A stretch of DNA of 64,000 nt from JAUVPY01 sp034412795 (GTDB lineage: Bacteria; Chloroflexota; Anaerolineae; 4572-78; NAK82): assembly GCA_034412795.1 (NCBI GenBank), contig DAOUMD010000074.1, positions 39,425-103,424 on the forward strand, in the 5' to 3' direction. The position numbers were made by a program, and so were the translations under genes. Shown here piece by piece: positions 51,066 through 59,091 of the stretch; within the stretch, counting starts at the first letter, position 1, and each line of letters starts with the position of its first letter. Below the pieces are notes generated by a model. That model had not been told where the DNA came from and searched no databases. It was given only the letters and a program-made list of their open reading frames with translations.

Positions 51066-51449
51066 TCAAGATCGCTCTAGGACCTCAGCTATCTTTGCCA
51101 AGAGGTCACGTACTACGAATGGCTTGACTACGTAATGTTCAAACTTATCGGCGTAGGTAGCCGTTTCGTCTTCATCTTCCAGGTAATGACGAGCAGTGAG
51201 CATAATGACAGGGATGTGTCGTAGATTCTCGTCAGCCTTTACTTCAGTCAGCACCTGCCAGCCATCCATACCGGTCATCATAATGTCAAGCAGGAGCAGA
51301 TCTACGTAGCTGTCTTCTTGGCGCAACAGCTTTAAGCCATCGGCGCCCCCATAGGCAACCAATACCTCATAACCCTCGCGCTCTAGGATTAGTTTTCCAA
51401 GGGTGACCATTTCCCTGTCGTCTTCGATCATGAGAATGTACTTGGCCAT
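51066..51449 (-). CDS. Single-domain response regulator (receiver only)
   Basis: A 127-residue receiver: acidic pair MIEDDRE, phosphoacceptor Asp in LLLLDIMMTGMDGWQ, Thr in PVIMLTAR and Lys in YVVKPFVVRD. I take the ATG at 51449 (MAKYILMIEDD). The AAA ATPase gene begins 19 bp downstream, so the receiver probably regulates that ATPase or a shared partner. No kinase gene is nearby. Confidence 0.85.
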   Translation of the reverse strand: MAKYILMIEDDREMVTLGKLILEREGYEVLVAYGGADGLKLLRQEDSYVDLLLLDIMMTGMDGWQVLTEVKADENLRHIPVIMLTARHYLEDEDETATYADKFEHYVVKPFVVRDLLAKIAEVLERS

Positions 51450-51548
51450 AGTCATCAATCCCTGATGTAAGTAAGCTGGAGTCTGATTAGTGACCCTTAT
51501 GTTCCCATTGATTTGACCTGGCAGGAGGCCAGGTCGTCACCTCGCATA

Positions 51549-51577
51549 AGTATAACATAGACTAACTGTGTGTGCAA
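51549..51577 (-). promoter_or_regulatory. Promoter of the receiver-AAA-modE-moeA operon
   Basis: On the minus strand TTGCAC, a 17-bp spacer and TATACT. Predicted start about 51542; a GACCTGGC/GCCAGGTC hairpin (51515-51535) lies in the 93-nt leader. Confidence 0.55.
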
Positions 51578-51623
51578 CGTTTTGAAGCGCGCCGGAGAGC
51601 GGCCGATTGGGATTGTAATGGTC

Positions 51624-51652
51624 TTGAAAAACACGCAAATTGCTGCTACAAT
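51624..51652 (+). promoter_or_regulatory. Promoter of the radical SAM gene
   Basis: TTGAAA, a 17-bp spacer and TACAAT, with the predicted start at about 51659. It is back to back with the promoter at 51549. Confidence 0.5.
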
Positions 51653-51672
51653 TGGGGATGGAGGAGATCACT

Positions 51673-52632
51673 ATGAAATCTTCGCGGCGAAGCGACGAGA
51701 CATTTGAGCCAGCCTACTTACGTCTTTTGCGCAGCGGTGAGCTACGAGAGCGTGTCGCCCAGGCTTATGAGCACCTCTCAATCTGCGACGTATGTGCCAG
51801 GAATTGTGATGTTGACCGTCGGGCTGGGCAGGTAGGTGTATGTCGCACTGGTGAGCAGGCCAAAGTGAGTAGCTATGGCCCCCATCTGGGTGAGGAGGAC
51901 CCTTTACGTGGCTGGCGTGGGTCCGGCACCATTTTCTTCACACGGTGCAATCTCAAGTGCCAGTTTTGCCAGAACCACGATATCAGCCAGGCTGACGCTG
52001 GCTACGAGGTTGAGCCAGAACAATTGGCATCGATTATGCTGGAGTTGCAGGCTCAAGGATGTCACAATATCAATTTCGTGTCGCCCAGCCATGTAGTTCC
52101 CCAGATTATGGCTGCTGTTCTCATAGCTGCCGGGGCTGGTCTGCGTGTGCCCCTGGTCTATAACACGGGTGGCTATGACTCGATGGCGACGCTCAAGCTC
52201 TTGGATGGAGTAGTTGATATTTATATGCCGGATATGAAGTATGCTGACGCCGAAATCGCCCGTCGTTATTCGAAGATCGCTGATTATGCCCGTGTCAATC
52301 AGGCTGCCGTCCGTGAGATGCATCGCCAGGTGGGTGACCTGGAAGTCAACAGGGCGGGCCTTGCCTTACGCGGCTTGCTGGTACGCCACCTGGTGCTACC
52401 TGATAATCTGGCTGGTACGGACGAGATTGTTCAATTTCTCGCCGCTGAGATTTCCCCCCATACTTATTTGAACCTGATGGATCAATATCGCCCGGCTTAT
52501 AAGGCGCATCACTTTCCTGAGCTGAACCGTCGTATCACTCGCGACGAGTACCAGGCCGCGATCAAGATGGCTCGAGATGCCGGGTTGGGACGACTCGATG
52601 AACGCCGCGCCCACTTCTGGATCGCACGATGA
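51673..52632 (+). CDS. Radical SAM protein of the PflA-like (COG1313) family
   Basis: A 319-residue radical SAM enzyme. The cluster motif is RCNLKCQFCQNHDIS (CxxxCxxC). Ahead of it, CDVCARNCDVDRRAGQVGVCRTG gives a second cysteine set. Later come VYNTGGYDSMATLKLL and DIYMPDMKYADAEIARRYS. The family is annotated as putative pyruvate formate-lyase activating protein, but no glycyl-radical enzyme is nearby and the true target is unknown. I start at the ATG at 51673 because GGAGGAG lies 6 bp upstream. Confidence 0.85.
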   Translation: MKSSRRSDETFEPAYLRLLRSGELRERVAQAYEHLSICDVCARNCDVDRRAGQVGVCRTGEQAKVSSYGPHLGEEDPLRGWRGSGTIFFTRCNLKCQFCQNHDISQADAGYEVEPEQLASIMLELQAQGCHNINFVSPSHVVPQIMAAVLIAAGAGLRVPLVYNTGGYDSMATLKLLDGVVDIYMPDMKYADAEIARRYSKIADYARVNQAAVREMHRQVGDLEVNRAGLALRGLLVRHLVLPDNLAGTDEIVQFLAAEISPHTYLNLMDQYRPAYKAHHFPELNRRITRDEYQAAIKMARDAGLGRLDERRAHFWIAR

Positions 52633-52638
52633 AGCGAA

Positions 52639-52669
52639 ACGCCCGGCTCAATGTCCGGGCGTCTTATTT
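52639..52669. terminator. Bidirectional terminator between the radical SAM gene and lpdA
   Basis: ACGCCCGG and CCGGGCGT form a perfect 8-bp stem with an 8-nt loop, followed by CTTATTT on the plus strand and TTTCGC on the minus strand. It serves both convergent transcripts. Confidence 0.7.
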
Positions 52670-52691
52670 GGGGAGATGGTTGGCGGCCAGC

Positions 52692-54122
52692 CTATTTTTT
52701 GTTTCTTTTAGGGCGGTAGACGTGCGTGCTTTGACCATAGAAGACTTCAGCGGCTTCCATTACAGTTTCCGAAAGAGTCGGGTGGGGATGAATACTCAGT
52801 TTGACGTCGGAAGCCAGGGCTGCCATTTCAACGGCCAGTACGCCTTCTGAGATCAGTTCACCAGCGCCAGACCCAACAATGCCGACTCCCATGACCCGCT
52901 CGGTATCGGGGTCTATGACGAGCTTTGTCAAACCATCGGTTCGGCCCAGGGTTAAGGCTCGGCCGGAAGCTCCCCAGGGGAAACGAGCTACTTCGATTGG
53001 GCGTCCTTCCTCCTTGGCCTGCATCTCGGTCAGGCCACACCAGGCTACTTCCGGGTCGGTGAATACCACGGCCGGGATGGCGTGGGGCTCGAAAGCGACC
53101 TTGTGGCCTGCAATGGCCTCGGCGGCTACGTGCCCCTCGTGAGTTGCCTTGTGGGCAAGCATCGGCTCGCCGGCAACGTCTCCAACGGCGTAAATGGTTG
53201 ACTCAGACGTGCGACGTTGCTCGTCCACTATAATAAAGCCGCGCTGGTCAATTTCCACGTTGGTGTTTTCCAAACCCAGGTCACTGGAGTTAGGTCGGCG
53301 ACCCACGGACAATAGGATTTTCTCAAAGATGTGTTCTGGTTCCTCGGCGTCCCCTTCGAGTTTTACTTTGATACCGTCCTTTACCTCGTGCATTTCGACG
53401 ACTGTGGTGTTGAGCATGATCGAATGGAACAGCTTCTCTAATCGCTTGGAAAGGACTCTCACCAGGTCACGGTCTGCTCCTGGAAGCAAGCCTGGCAACA
53501 TTTCCACTACCGAGACCTGGCTACCCAGTGCAGCGTATACTGTCCCGAGTTCAAGGCCAATATAGCCTCCGCCAATAACAAGCAGCGTTTTTGGAATTTC
53601 ATTCAATTCCAGGGCGCTTGTAGAGTTCATCAGGCGTGGGGTGTCAAGAGATAGACTGGGGATAGTGGCTGGCCGAGATCCAGTTGCCACGATTGCATGA
53701 TCAAATGCCAGGGCCTCTTCCTGGCCGTCTGTTTTCTGAACATTCAGGGTATTGGCATTCAGGAACGTAGCCCGGCCCTGGATGAAGTTGATTTTGCGTT
53801 GTTTGGCAAGTTGCCCTGTTCCGCCGGTCAGTTGCTGGACCACACTTTCCTTCCAAGCGCGTAGTTTCTCCAGGTTGATCTTGGGCTCGGAGAATTCGAT
53901 GCCCCAGTCGGCTGCCTCACGTGCTTCAGCCAGGAGTTTGGCCGCGTGGAGTAACGTCTTGGATGGAATGCATCCCCGGTATAGACAGACGCCTCCTGGC
54001 CTGGGTTCCATATCAATCATGGTTACCTGTAAGCCAAGGTCGGCTGCCAAAAATGCGGCAGGGTAACCGCCTGGCCCGCCCCCGATGACGGCTAACTGCG
54101 TTGCGTTCGTGTTTGTGCTCAT
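52692..54122 (-). CDS. lpdA: Dihydrolipoyl dehydrogenase (E3)
   Basis: A 476-residue flavoprotein that reoxidises lipoyl groups with NAD. It has the FAD motif GGGPGGYPAAFLAADLG, the redox disulfide GGVCLYRGCIPSK, the NAD motif VIGGGYIGLELG, and HPHPTLSETVMEA, which carries the catalytic His-Glu pair. Family enzymes usually have GG(T/N)C in front of the disulfide; GGVCLY is a minor variant. It is the last gene of the pyruvate dehydrogenase operon, 6 bp after the E2 stop. Confidence 0.96.
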   Translation of the reverse strand: MSTNTNATQLAVIGGGPGGYPAAFLAADLGLQVTMIDMEPRPGGVCLYRGCIPSKTLLHAAKLLAEAREAADWGIEFSEPKINLEKLRAWKESVVQQLTGGTGQLAKQRKINFIQGRATFLNANTLNVQKTDGQEEALAFDHAIVATGSRPATIPSLSLDTPRLMNSTSALELNEIPKTLLVIGGGYIGLELGTVYAALGSQVSVVEMLPGLLPGADRDLVRVLSKRLEKLFHSIMLNTTVVEMHEVKDGIKVKLEGDAEEPEHIFEKILLSVGRRPNSSDLGLENTNVEIDQRGFIIVDEQRRTSESTIYAVGDVAGEPMLAHKATHEGHVAAEAIAGHKVAFEPHAIPAVVFTDPEVAWCGLTEMQAKEEGRPIEVARFPWGASGRALTLGRTDGLTKLVIDPDTERVMGVGIVGSGAGELISEGVLAVEMAALASDVKLSIHPHPTLSETVMEAAEVFYGQSTHVYRPKRNKK

Positions 54123-54128
54123 GGCTAC

Positions 54129-55472
54129 TCAACCCTCCAAGCTCAGCAGGAACGGCTGCTCAATTGCCTGGGCAACCCATCGCATGAAGCGAGCAGCATC
54201 AGCCCCGTCGATGAGGCGATGGTCATAAGATAGCGACAGGGGCATGATCAGCCGGGGTTCGAATCCATCGTCCTTGAAAATAGGCTGCACACTGGCACGT
54301 GAGACGCCAAGAATGGCTACCTCCGGGGGGTTGATGATAGGCGCAAAATTGGTGCCGCCAATACCTCCCAGGTTGGTGACGGTAAACGTGCCGCCTTCCA
54401 TATCTTGGAGGGTAACTTTCCTGTTTCTGGCTTTCTCCGAGATCTCAGTCAATTCAACCGACAACTGAATGATGTTTTTCTGATCGACGTCGCGGATGAC
54501 GGGGACCAGTAGCCCGTGTTCGGTGTCTACCGCTACCCCGATATGATAATATTTCTTGTAGACGATCTCTTGATTGGCCATATCCAGGCTGGCATTCAAC
54601 TTGGGGAAGACTTTTAAGGCGGAGGCGACCACCTTGAGGATGATGGCCGTTACCGTCAGTTTGCCGCCGGCGACTTCGGCCTTTTTTGCGTAGCGTTTGC
54701 GCAGCTCCTCGAGTTCTGTGATGTCCGCTTGGTCGTAGTGGGTCACGTGAGGAATGGTTACCCAAGCCGCGCTCAGTCGCCTGGCCGTTGTGCGGCGAAT
54801 ACTCGTCATGGCCTCCCGTTCTACGTCTCCCCACTTGCTAAAGTCTGGTAGGGTGATGGACGGAGCTTCCACCGTTGCAGGCCCGGCGCGCTCAGCCTCC
54901 AAGTTGATCTGGCGGACGTAATTCTTGACGTCTTCCGCACTGATCCGCCCCCCCGGACCAGACCCCGGAACGCGGTTGACATCAACTCCCAGTTCTCTGG
55001 CCAGTCGACGAACGGAGGGGGCAGCCGGAGCGATCGCGCGGGGTGCTTCAGGCCGTTGATCTGCGGCCGCCGGTTTGCCAGTCTCGATTTGGGGCATGGC
55101 CTCTTTGCCATCAGGCTTTACTTCAGGGGGCTCTGCTTTCTCGACAATGTCTTCCCGTTCAGCAGGCTCCCTCTCCGCGACTTTTTCCGGCGCAGCTTCT
55201 TCTCGTTCTTGTTTCGGTTTGCCTTCGTCTTCTGAGACGGCTTCTACTGTCAGAATCGGCTGTCCGACTTTGATTTCCTGGCCCTCGGTTACGTGGAGCT
55301 CCTTGATGGTCCCACTGATAGTAGCCTCAACCTCAACTACGGCCTTGTCCGTCTCTAGCTCTAACACAGATTGGCCGGCCTCGATCGTGTCACCGGCACT
55401 CACCAGTACCTTGACCACCTGGCCGGTCTCAATATTTTCACCAACTTCAGGAAGCCTGAATTCAGTTGCCAT
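54129..55472 (-). CDS. Dihydrolipoamide acyltransferase (E2), single lipoyl domain
   Basis: A 447-residue E2 core of the pyruvate dehydrogenase complex. One N-terminal lipoyl domain has the modified Lys in LELETDKAVVEVEAT (about residue 43). After an acidic Pro/Glu linker comes the E3-binding domain (VRRLARELGVDVNRVPGSGPGGRISAEDV, about 150-180), then the catalytic domain with LSYDHRLIDGADAARFM carrying the HxxxDG motif. The E. coli enzyme has three lipoyl domains; this one has one. E1 ends 16 bp upstream and E3 starts 6 bp downstream, so an acetyl-CoA-forming role is set by the E1. Confidence 0.94.
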   Translation of the reverse strand: MATEFRLPEVGENIETGQVVKVLVSAGDTIEAGQSVLELETDKAVVEVEATISGTIKELHVTEGQEIKVGQPILTVEAVSEDEGKPKQEREEAAPEKVAEREPAEREDIVEKAEPPEVKPDGKEAMPQIETGKPAAADQRPEAPRAIAPAAPSVRRLARELGVDVNRVPGSGPGGRISAEDVKNYVRQINLEAERAGPATVEAPSITLPDFSKWGDVEREAMTSIRRTTARRLSAAWVTIPHVTHYDQADITELEELRKRYAKKAEVAGGKLTVTAIILKVVASALKVFPKLNASLDMANQEIVYKKYYHIGVAVDTEHGLLVPVIRDVDQKNIIQLSVELTEISEKARNRKVTLQDMEGGTFTVTNLGGIGGTNFAPIINPPEVAILGVSRASVQPIFKDDGFEPRLIMPLSLSYDHRLIDGADAARFMRWVAQAIEQPFLLSLEG

Positions 55473-55487
55473 CGCAAAGATCCTTTC

Positions 55488-58178
55488 TCACGAAGTCATG
55501 GGGTTGGCCTTGGCCGGATCGATTTCCAGATCATGCATTGCTTCGTCGACGTCATCAGAGGCGATTGCTCCTTCTCTCGCCAGGGCGGTTAGTGTGGCCA
55601 GTGTGACGTATCTGGCATCAACTTCGAAGAAATCGCGCAAAGCACGCCGGCTTTCGCTTCGCCCGAATCCATCTGTCCCAAGAGAAAGCAAGGGTCTGGG
55701 AAACCAGCGAGAGATAGAGTCAGGGAGAGTCTTGACATAATCGGAGGCCGCAACGAATACCCCTGGCGCTTCTTCCAGACATTGACTCACATATGGAACC
55801 CTGGGTTTCTCGGTTGGATTCAGCATATTCCAGCGGTCGACGTCAAGTCCGTCGCGGCGCAGTTCTTTATAGCTGGTCACACTCCATATGTCAGCAGCAA
55901 CGTCATATCGTTCCTCGAGGATCTCTTGTGCTTTCAGCACTTCGTTCAAGATCGCGCCACTGCCAAGAAGCTGGGCGCGGTACCTGGCATTTGGCTTGTC
56001 CGAGGGCCTGAACTTGTACATGCCTCGGAGAATCCCCTCTTTGATCGTTTCATGTGCGGGCATGGGAGGCATGGCGTAGTTCTCATTAGTCACCGTCAGA
56101 TAATAGAAGATATCTTCCTGTTGGGTATACATGCGATGGATGCCGTCTCGGATTATGACGGCCAACTCGTAGGCGAAGGCTGGGTCGTACGTGACAATAT
56201 TGGGCACGGCGTAGGCCAGCAAATGGCTGTGGCCATCCTGGTGTTGGAGCCCTTCGCCAGCCAGTGTAGTACGTCCGGATGTCGCCCCAACTAAGAAACC
56301 CCGGCTACGCATGTCGCCGGCTGCCCAGATGAGATCGCCGATGCGCTGGAAGCCGAACATAGAGTAGTAGATGAAGAAGGGGATCATGTTGATCCCGTAG
56401 TTGGAATATGCGGTACCAGCGGCGATGAATGAGGACATCGAGCCGGCCTCGGTGATGCCCTCCTCCAAGATTTGGCCGTCTTCGGCTTCCTTGTAGTAGA
56501 GCAAGCTGGCCGCGTCCACCGGTTCGTAGAGCTGGCCGGTGTGTGAATAGATTCCTACTTGCCGGAACAAGGCTTCCATACCGAAAGTGCGTGCCTCGTC
56601 AGGAACGATGGGCACTATCAGGTTGCCTAGCTCTGCGTCCCGGAGGAGTTTGGCCAATATCCGGACGAAAACCATCGTGGTGGATACTTCGCGATCCGCG
56701 GTACCTCTGTAAAATTCCTCAAAGAGTTCTTCTGAGGGGGTTGGCAGGGAAGTGAGGTTAACGACACGATTGGGGAAGTAGCCCCCCAACTTATGCCGGC
56801 ATTCTTGTAGATATTGCATTTCGGGGCTGTCTTCTGGAGGACGGTAGAAGGGAGCCTCGGCTACTTCCTCATCCGAGATGGGGATGCCGAAGCGGGTACG
56901 GAACTCCCGCAATTCCTCTTGATTCAGTTTCTTTTGTTGATGAGTGATGTTCTTGCCTTCCCCCGCCTCGCCTAGGCCGTATCCTTTGATGGTTCTAGCC
57001 AGGATGACGGTTGGCGATCCTTTGTGCCCGACGGCAGCCTTGTAGGCGGCGTAGACCTTTTCGGGGTCGTGGCCACCGAGCCTCAGTCTCTCGAGTTGCT
57101 CGTCCGAGAAATGCTGTGCCATCTTCCGCAGGCGTGGATCGACGCCCCAGAAGTGCTCGCGGATGTAGTCGCCACCTTCAACTGCATATTTCTGGTACTC
57201 GCCATCCACAATTTCTCCCATTCTTCTTGCCAGAACCCCCTCATCGTCGCCCGCTAATAGCTGGTCCCAGTCGCTTCCCCAAATCACCTTGATGACATTC
57301 CAGCCAGCGCCACGGAAAATGCGTTCCAATTCCTGGATGATATTGCCGTTGCCTCGCACCGGACCGTCTAGCCGCTGCAGGTTGCAGTTGATTACGAAAA
57401 TCAGGTTGTCTAGCTTCTCGCGGGCGGCCAGGGTGATCGCGCCCAACGCCTCCGGTTCGTCCGTCTCCCCATCGCCTAAGAAGGTCCACACCTTGGCCCC
57501 TGTGTCTTGTTTCAAGCCTCGGTCTTCGAGATATCGGTTAAAGCGTGCCTGGTAAATGGCCATAATCGGGCCCAACCCCATAGAAACGGTGGGGAACTGC
57601 CAGAAGTGGGACATCAGCCAGGGGTGGGGATAAGAGGAAAGCCCACCGCCGGGCCTTAATTCACGACGGAAGTTTTCCAGGTGTTCCTCGGTTAGACGTC
57701 CCTCCAGGAAAGCCCGGGCGTAGATACCTGGTGAGGCGTGACCCTGAAAGTAAATCATATCACCGTCGTAGTTATCCGTCCTGGCCCGGAAGAAATGGTT
57801 GAACCCAACCTCATACAGAGTCGCCGCAGAAGCATATGTGGAGATGTGTCCCCCAATGCCATCTTCTTCGCGGTTGGCACGTATGACCATCGCCATAGCG
57901 TTCCAACGAACCAGACTCTTGATGCGCCGCTCAATTTCACGGCTACCTGGAAAAGGTGGCTGTTCTTCGGCCGGGATGGTATTGATGTAGGGCGTGTTAG
58001 CCGAAAAAGACATACGTACCCCGGCACTGTAGGCATGTAGTTCCAGTTTTTTCAACAACTCCCGGACTCGCTCGGGGCCACCTCTCTGAAGCACATAGTC
58101 AAGAGACTCCAACCACTCTTGGGTTTCTACAGCTTCTAATTCAGTGAGTTTCCTGTCCCTGTCGTTTGCATTACTCAT
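55488..58178 (-). CDS. aceE: Pyruvate dehydrogenase E1, homodimeric type
   Basis: A thiamine diphosphate enzyme that decarboxylates pyruvate and acetylates the lipoyl group of E2. It has 896 residues from the ATG at 58178 (MSNANDRDRKL); the extra N-terminal codons to 58223 have no ribosome binding site. The ThDP motif is GDGETDEPEALGAITLAAREKLDNLIFVINCN, with QRLDGPVRGN beside it. Length and motifs match E. coli AceE rather than the alpha2beta2 type. It heads the E1-E2-E3 operon. The lectin-like gene ends 97 bp upstream. Confidence 0.96.
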   Translation of the reverse strand: MSNANDRDRKLTELEAVETQEWLESLDYVLQRGGPERVRELLKKLELHAYSAGVRMSFSANTPYINTIPAEEQPPFPGSREIERRIKSLVRWNAMAMVIRANREEDGIGGHISTYASAATLYEVGFNHFFRARTDNYDGDMIYFQGHASPGIYARAFLEGRLTEEHLENFRRELRPGGGLSSYPHPWLMSHFWQFPTVSMGLGPIMAIYQARFNRYLEDRGLKQDTGAKVWTFLGDGETDEPEALGAITLAAREKLDNLIFVINCNLQRLDGPVRGNGNIIQELERIFRGAGWNVIKVIWGSDWDQLLAGDDEGVLARRMGEIVDGEYQKYAVEGGDYIREHFWGVDPRLRKMAQHFSDEQLERLRLGGHDPEKVYAAYKAAVGHKGSPTVILARTIKGYGLGEAGEGKNITHQQKKLNQEELREFRTRFGIPISDEEVAEAPFYRPPEDSPEMQYLQECRHKLGGYFPNRVVNLTSLPTPSEELFEEFYRGTADREVSTTMVFVRILAKLLRDAELGNLIVPIVPDEARTFGMEALFRQVGIYSHTGQLYEPVDAASLLYYKEAEDGQILEEGITEAGSMSSFIAAGTAYSNYGINMIPFFIYYSMFGFQRIGDLIWAAGDMRSRGFLVGATSGRTTLAGEGLQHQDGHSHLLAYAVPNIVTYDPAFAYELAVIIRDGIHRMYTQQEDIFYYLTVTNENYAMPPMPAHETIKEGILRGMYKFRPSDKPNARYRAQLLGSGAILNEVLKAQEILEERYDVAADIWSVTSYKELRRDGLDVDRWNMLNPTEKPRVPYVSQCLEEAPGVFVAASDYVKTLPDSISRWFPRPLLSLGTDGFGRSESRRALRDFFEVDARYVTLATLTALAREGAIASDDVDEAMHDLEIDPAKANPMTS

Positions 58179-58274
58179 CTTTCTACGCGTCCTTTGATTT
58201 GCCCATGACTGCCTACGCGGCATTCGACTTAGTTGCTCTAGATAATAGCATTTTACTGCAATTCAGGCAATGCC

Positions 58275-59075
58275 CTAATGCCTTTTTATGGTCAGCCTGT
58301 CGACCTCCATCCACTGGCGGCCTGGGACGTCCAATCGCCCCCACCCGAACCGGCCCCAGGGCGTCACTACCATATACTGGTTGTCCAGCCACATCACAAA
58401 GCCAAGCGGACCCTGAGGAGATGGGGCATCCTTAAGAATCGTAGTACCGTCCACGGCAAACTGTGATCTTTCTCTTTCCCAATCGATACTGTAAGTGTGC
58501 CACTGGTTCAACTGTGTGTTGACCAGCGATTCCTTAACGTTCACAGCCCGTTGGATGCCTGGCCAAATGGCGCGGTAAATGGGGGGAAGATTCATCAGCA
58601 ATACTGCCATTGGGGCAAGGGGTGCCAACAGCAGGGCCTTGGGGCGCGTGGCGTCTATCGTGGCGACTTTCCATCCATAGCCTGGCACGTGCAAATCTAA
58701 TTTCATATTGGAGGGTGGGGAGGCATAGAAGAACCAGATGGCGCGTGGTAGCGCCGGCCTGCGTGCACCGGTCATCAGGAAAGGATCGTTCCAAAAACCG
58801 AAGCCAGCCGTGCCTCTAATTCCCCCCGAGCCGTTTTGCGCTGAATGTGAGAAGCGAGCTCGCACGGTCAGCCTTAGGGGGGGGTGCCAGAGGAAGCGAC
58901 GTCGGGGCAGGTTCTGGTAGTCGTCTATCTGGGCGTTGGTATAGCGTCGGGAAGACGCGTCGGTATTGACAAAACGAAGGGAGGAGTTGGTCAGTTCTAA
59001 CGCGCCGTTGCCCAGGATGTAACGTTGCCAGCGTCGGTCAAGTGGTACCGAAAAATCCTCGAATATATCCATCAT
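58275..59075 (-). CDS. Concanavalin-like beta-sandwich protein, glycan-related
   Basis: A 266-residue protein with alternating strands of the ConA-like glucanase/lectin type, such as LRLTVRARFSHS, GGIRGTAGFGFWNDPF, AIWFFYASPPSNMKLDLH and QWHTYSIDWERERSQFAVDGTTILK. The GH16 catalytic ExDxxE signature is not visible, so I would not call it an active hydrolase. There is no signal peptide. The N-terminal FEDFSVPLDRRWQRYILG is the usual start of this kind of domain. It starts 16 bp after the stop of the glycoside hydrolase 99-like gene and is probably co-transcribed with it. Confidence 0.65.
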   Translation of the reverse strand: MMDIFEDFSVPLDRRWQRYILGNGALELTNSSLRFVNTDASSRRYTNAQIDDYQNLPRRRFLWHPPLRLTVRARFSHSAQNGSGGIRGTAGFGFWNDPFLMTGARRPALPRAIWFFYASPPSNMKLDLHVPGYGWKVATIDATRPKALLLAPLAPMAVLLMNLPPIYRAIWPGIQRAVNVKESLVNTQLNQWHTYSIDWERERSQFAVDGTTILKDAPSPQGPLGFVMWLDNQYMVVTPWGRFGWGRLDVPGRQWMEVDRLTIKRH

Positions 59076-59091
59076 GGGGCGTCAAGGTTCT

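Noticed and set aside
51673..52632. Firm assignment as pyruvate formate-lyase activase
   Set aside because: The radical SAM motif fits, but no glycyl-radical enzyme is encoded nearby and this COG1313 branch has no settled target.
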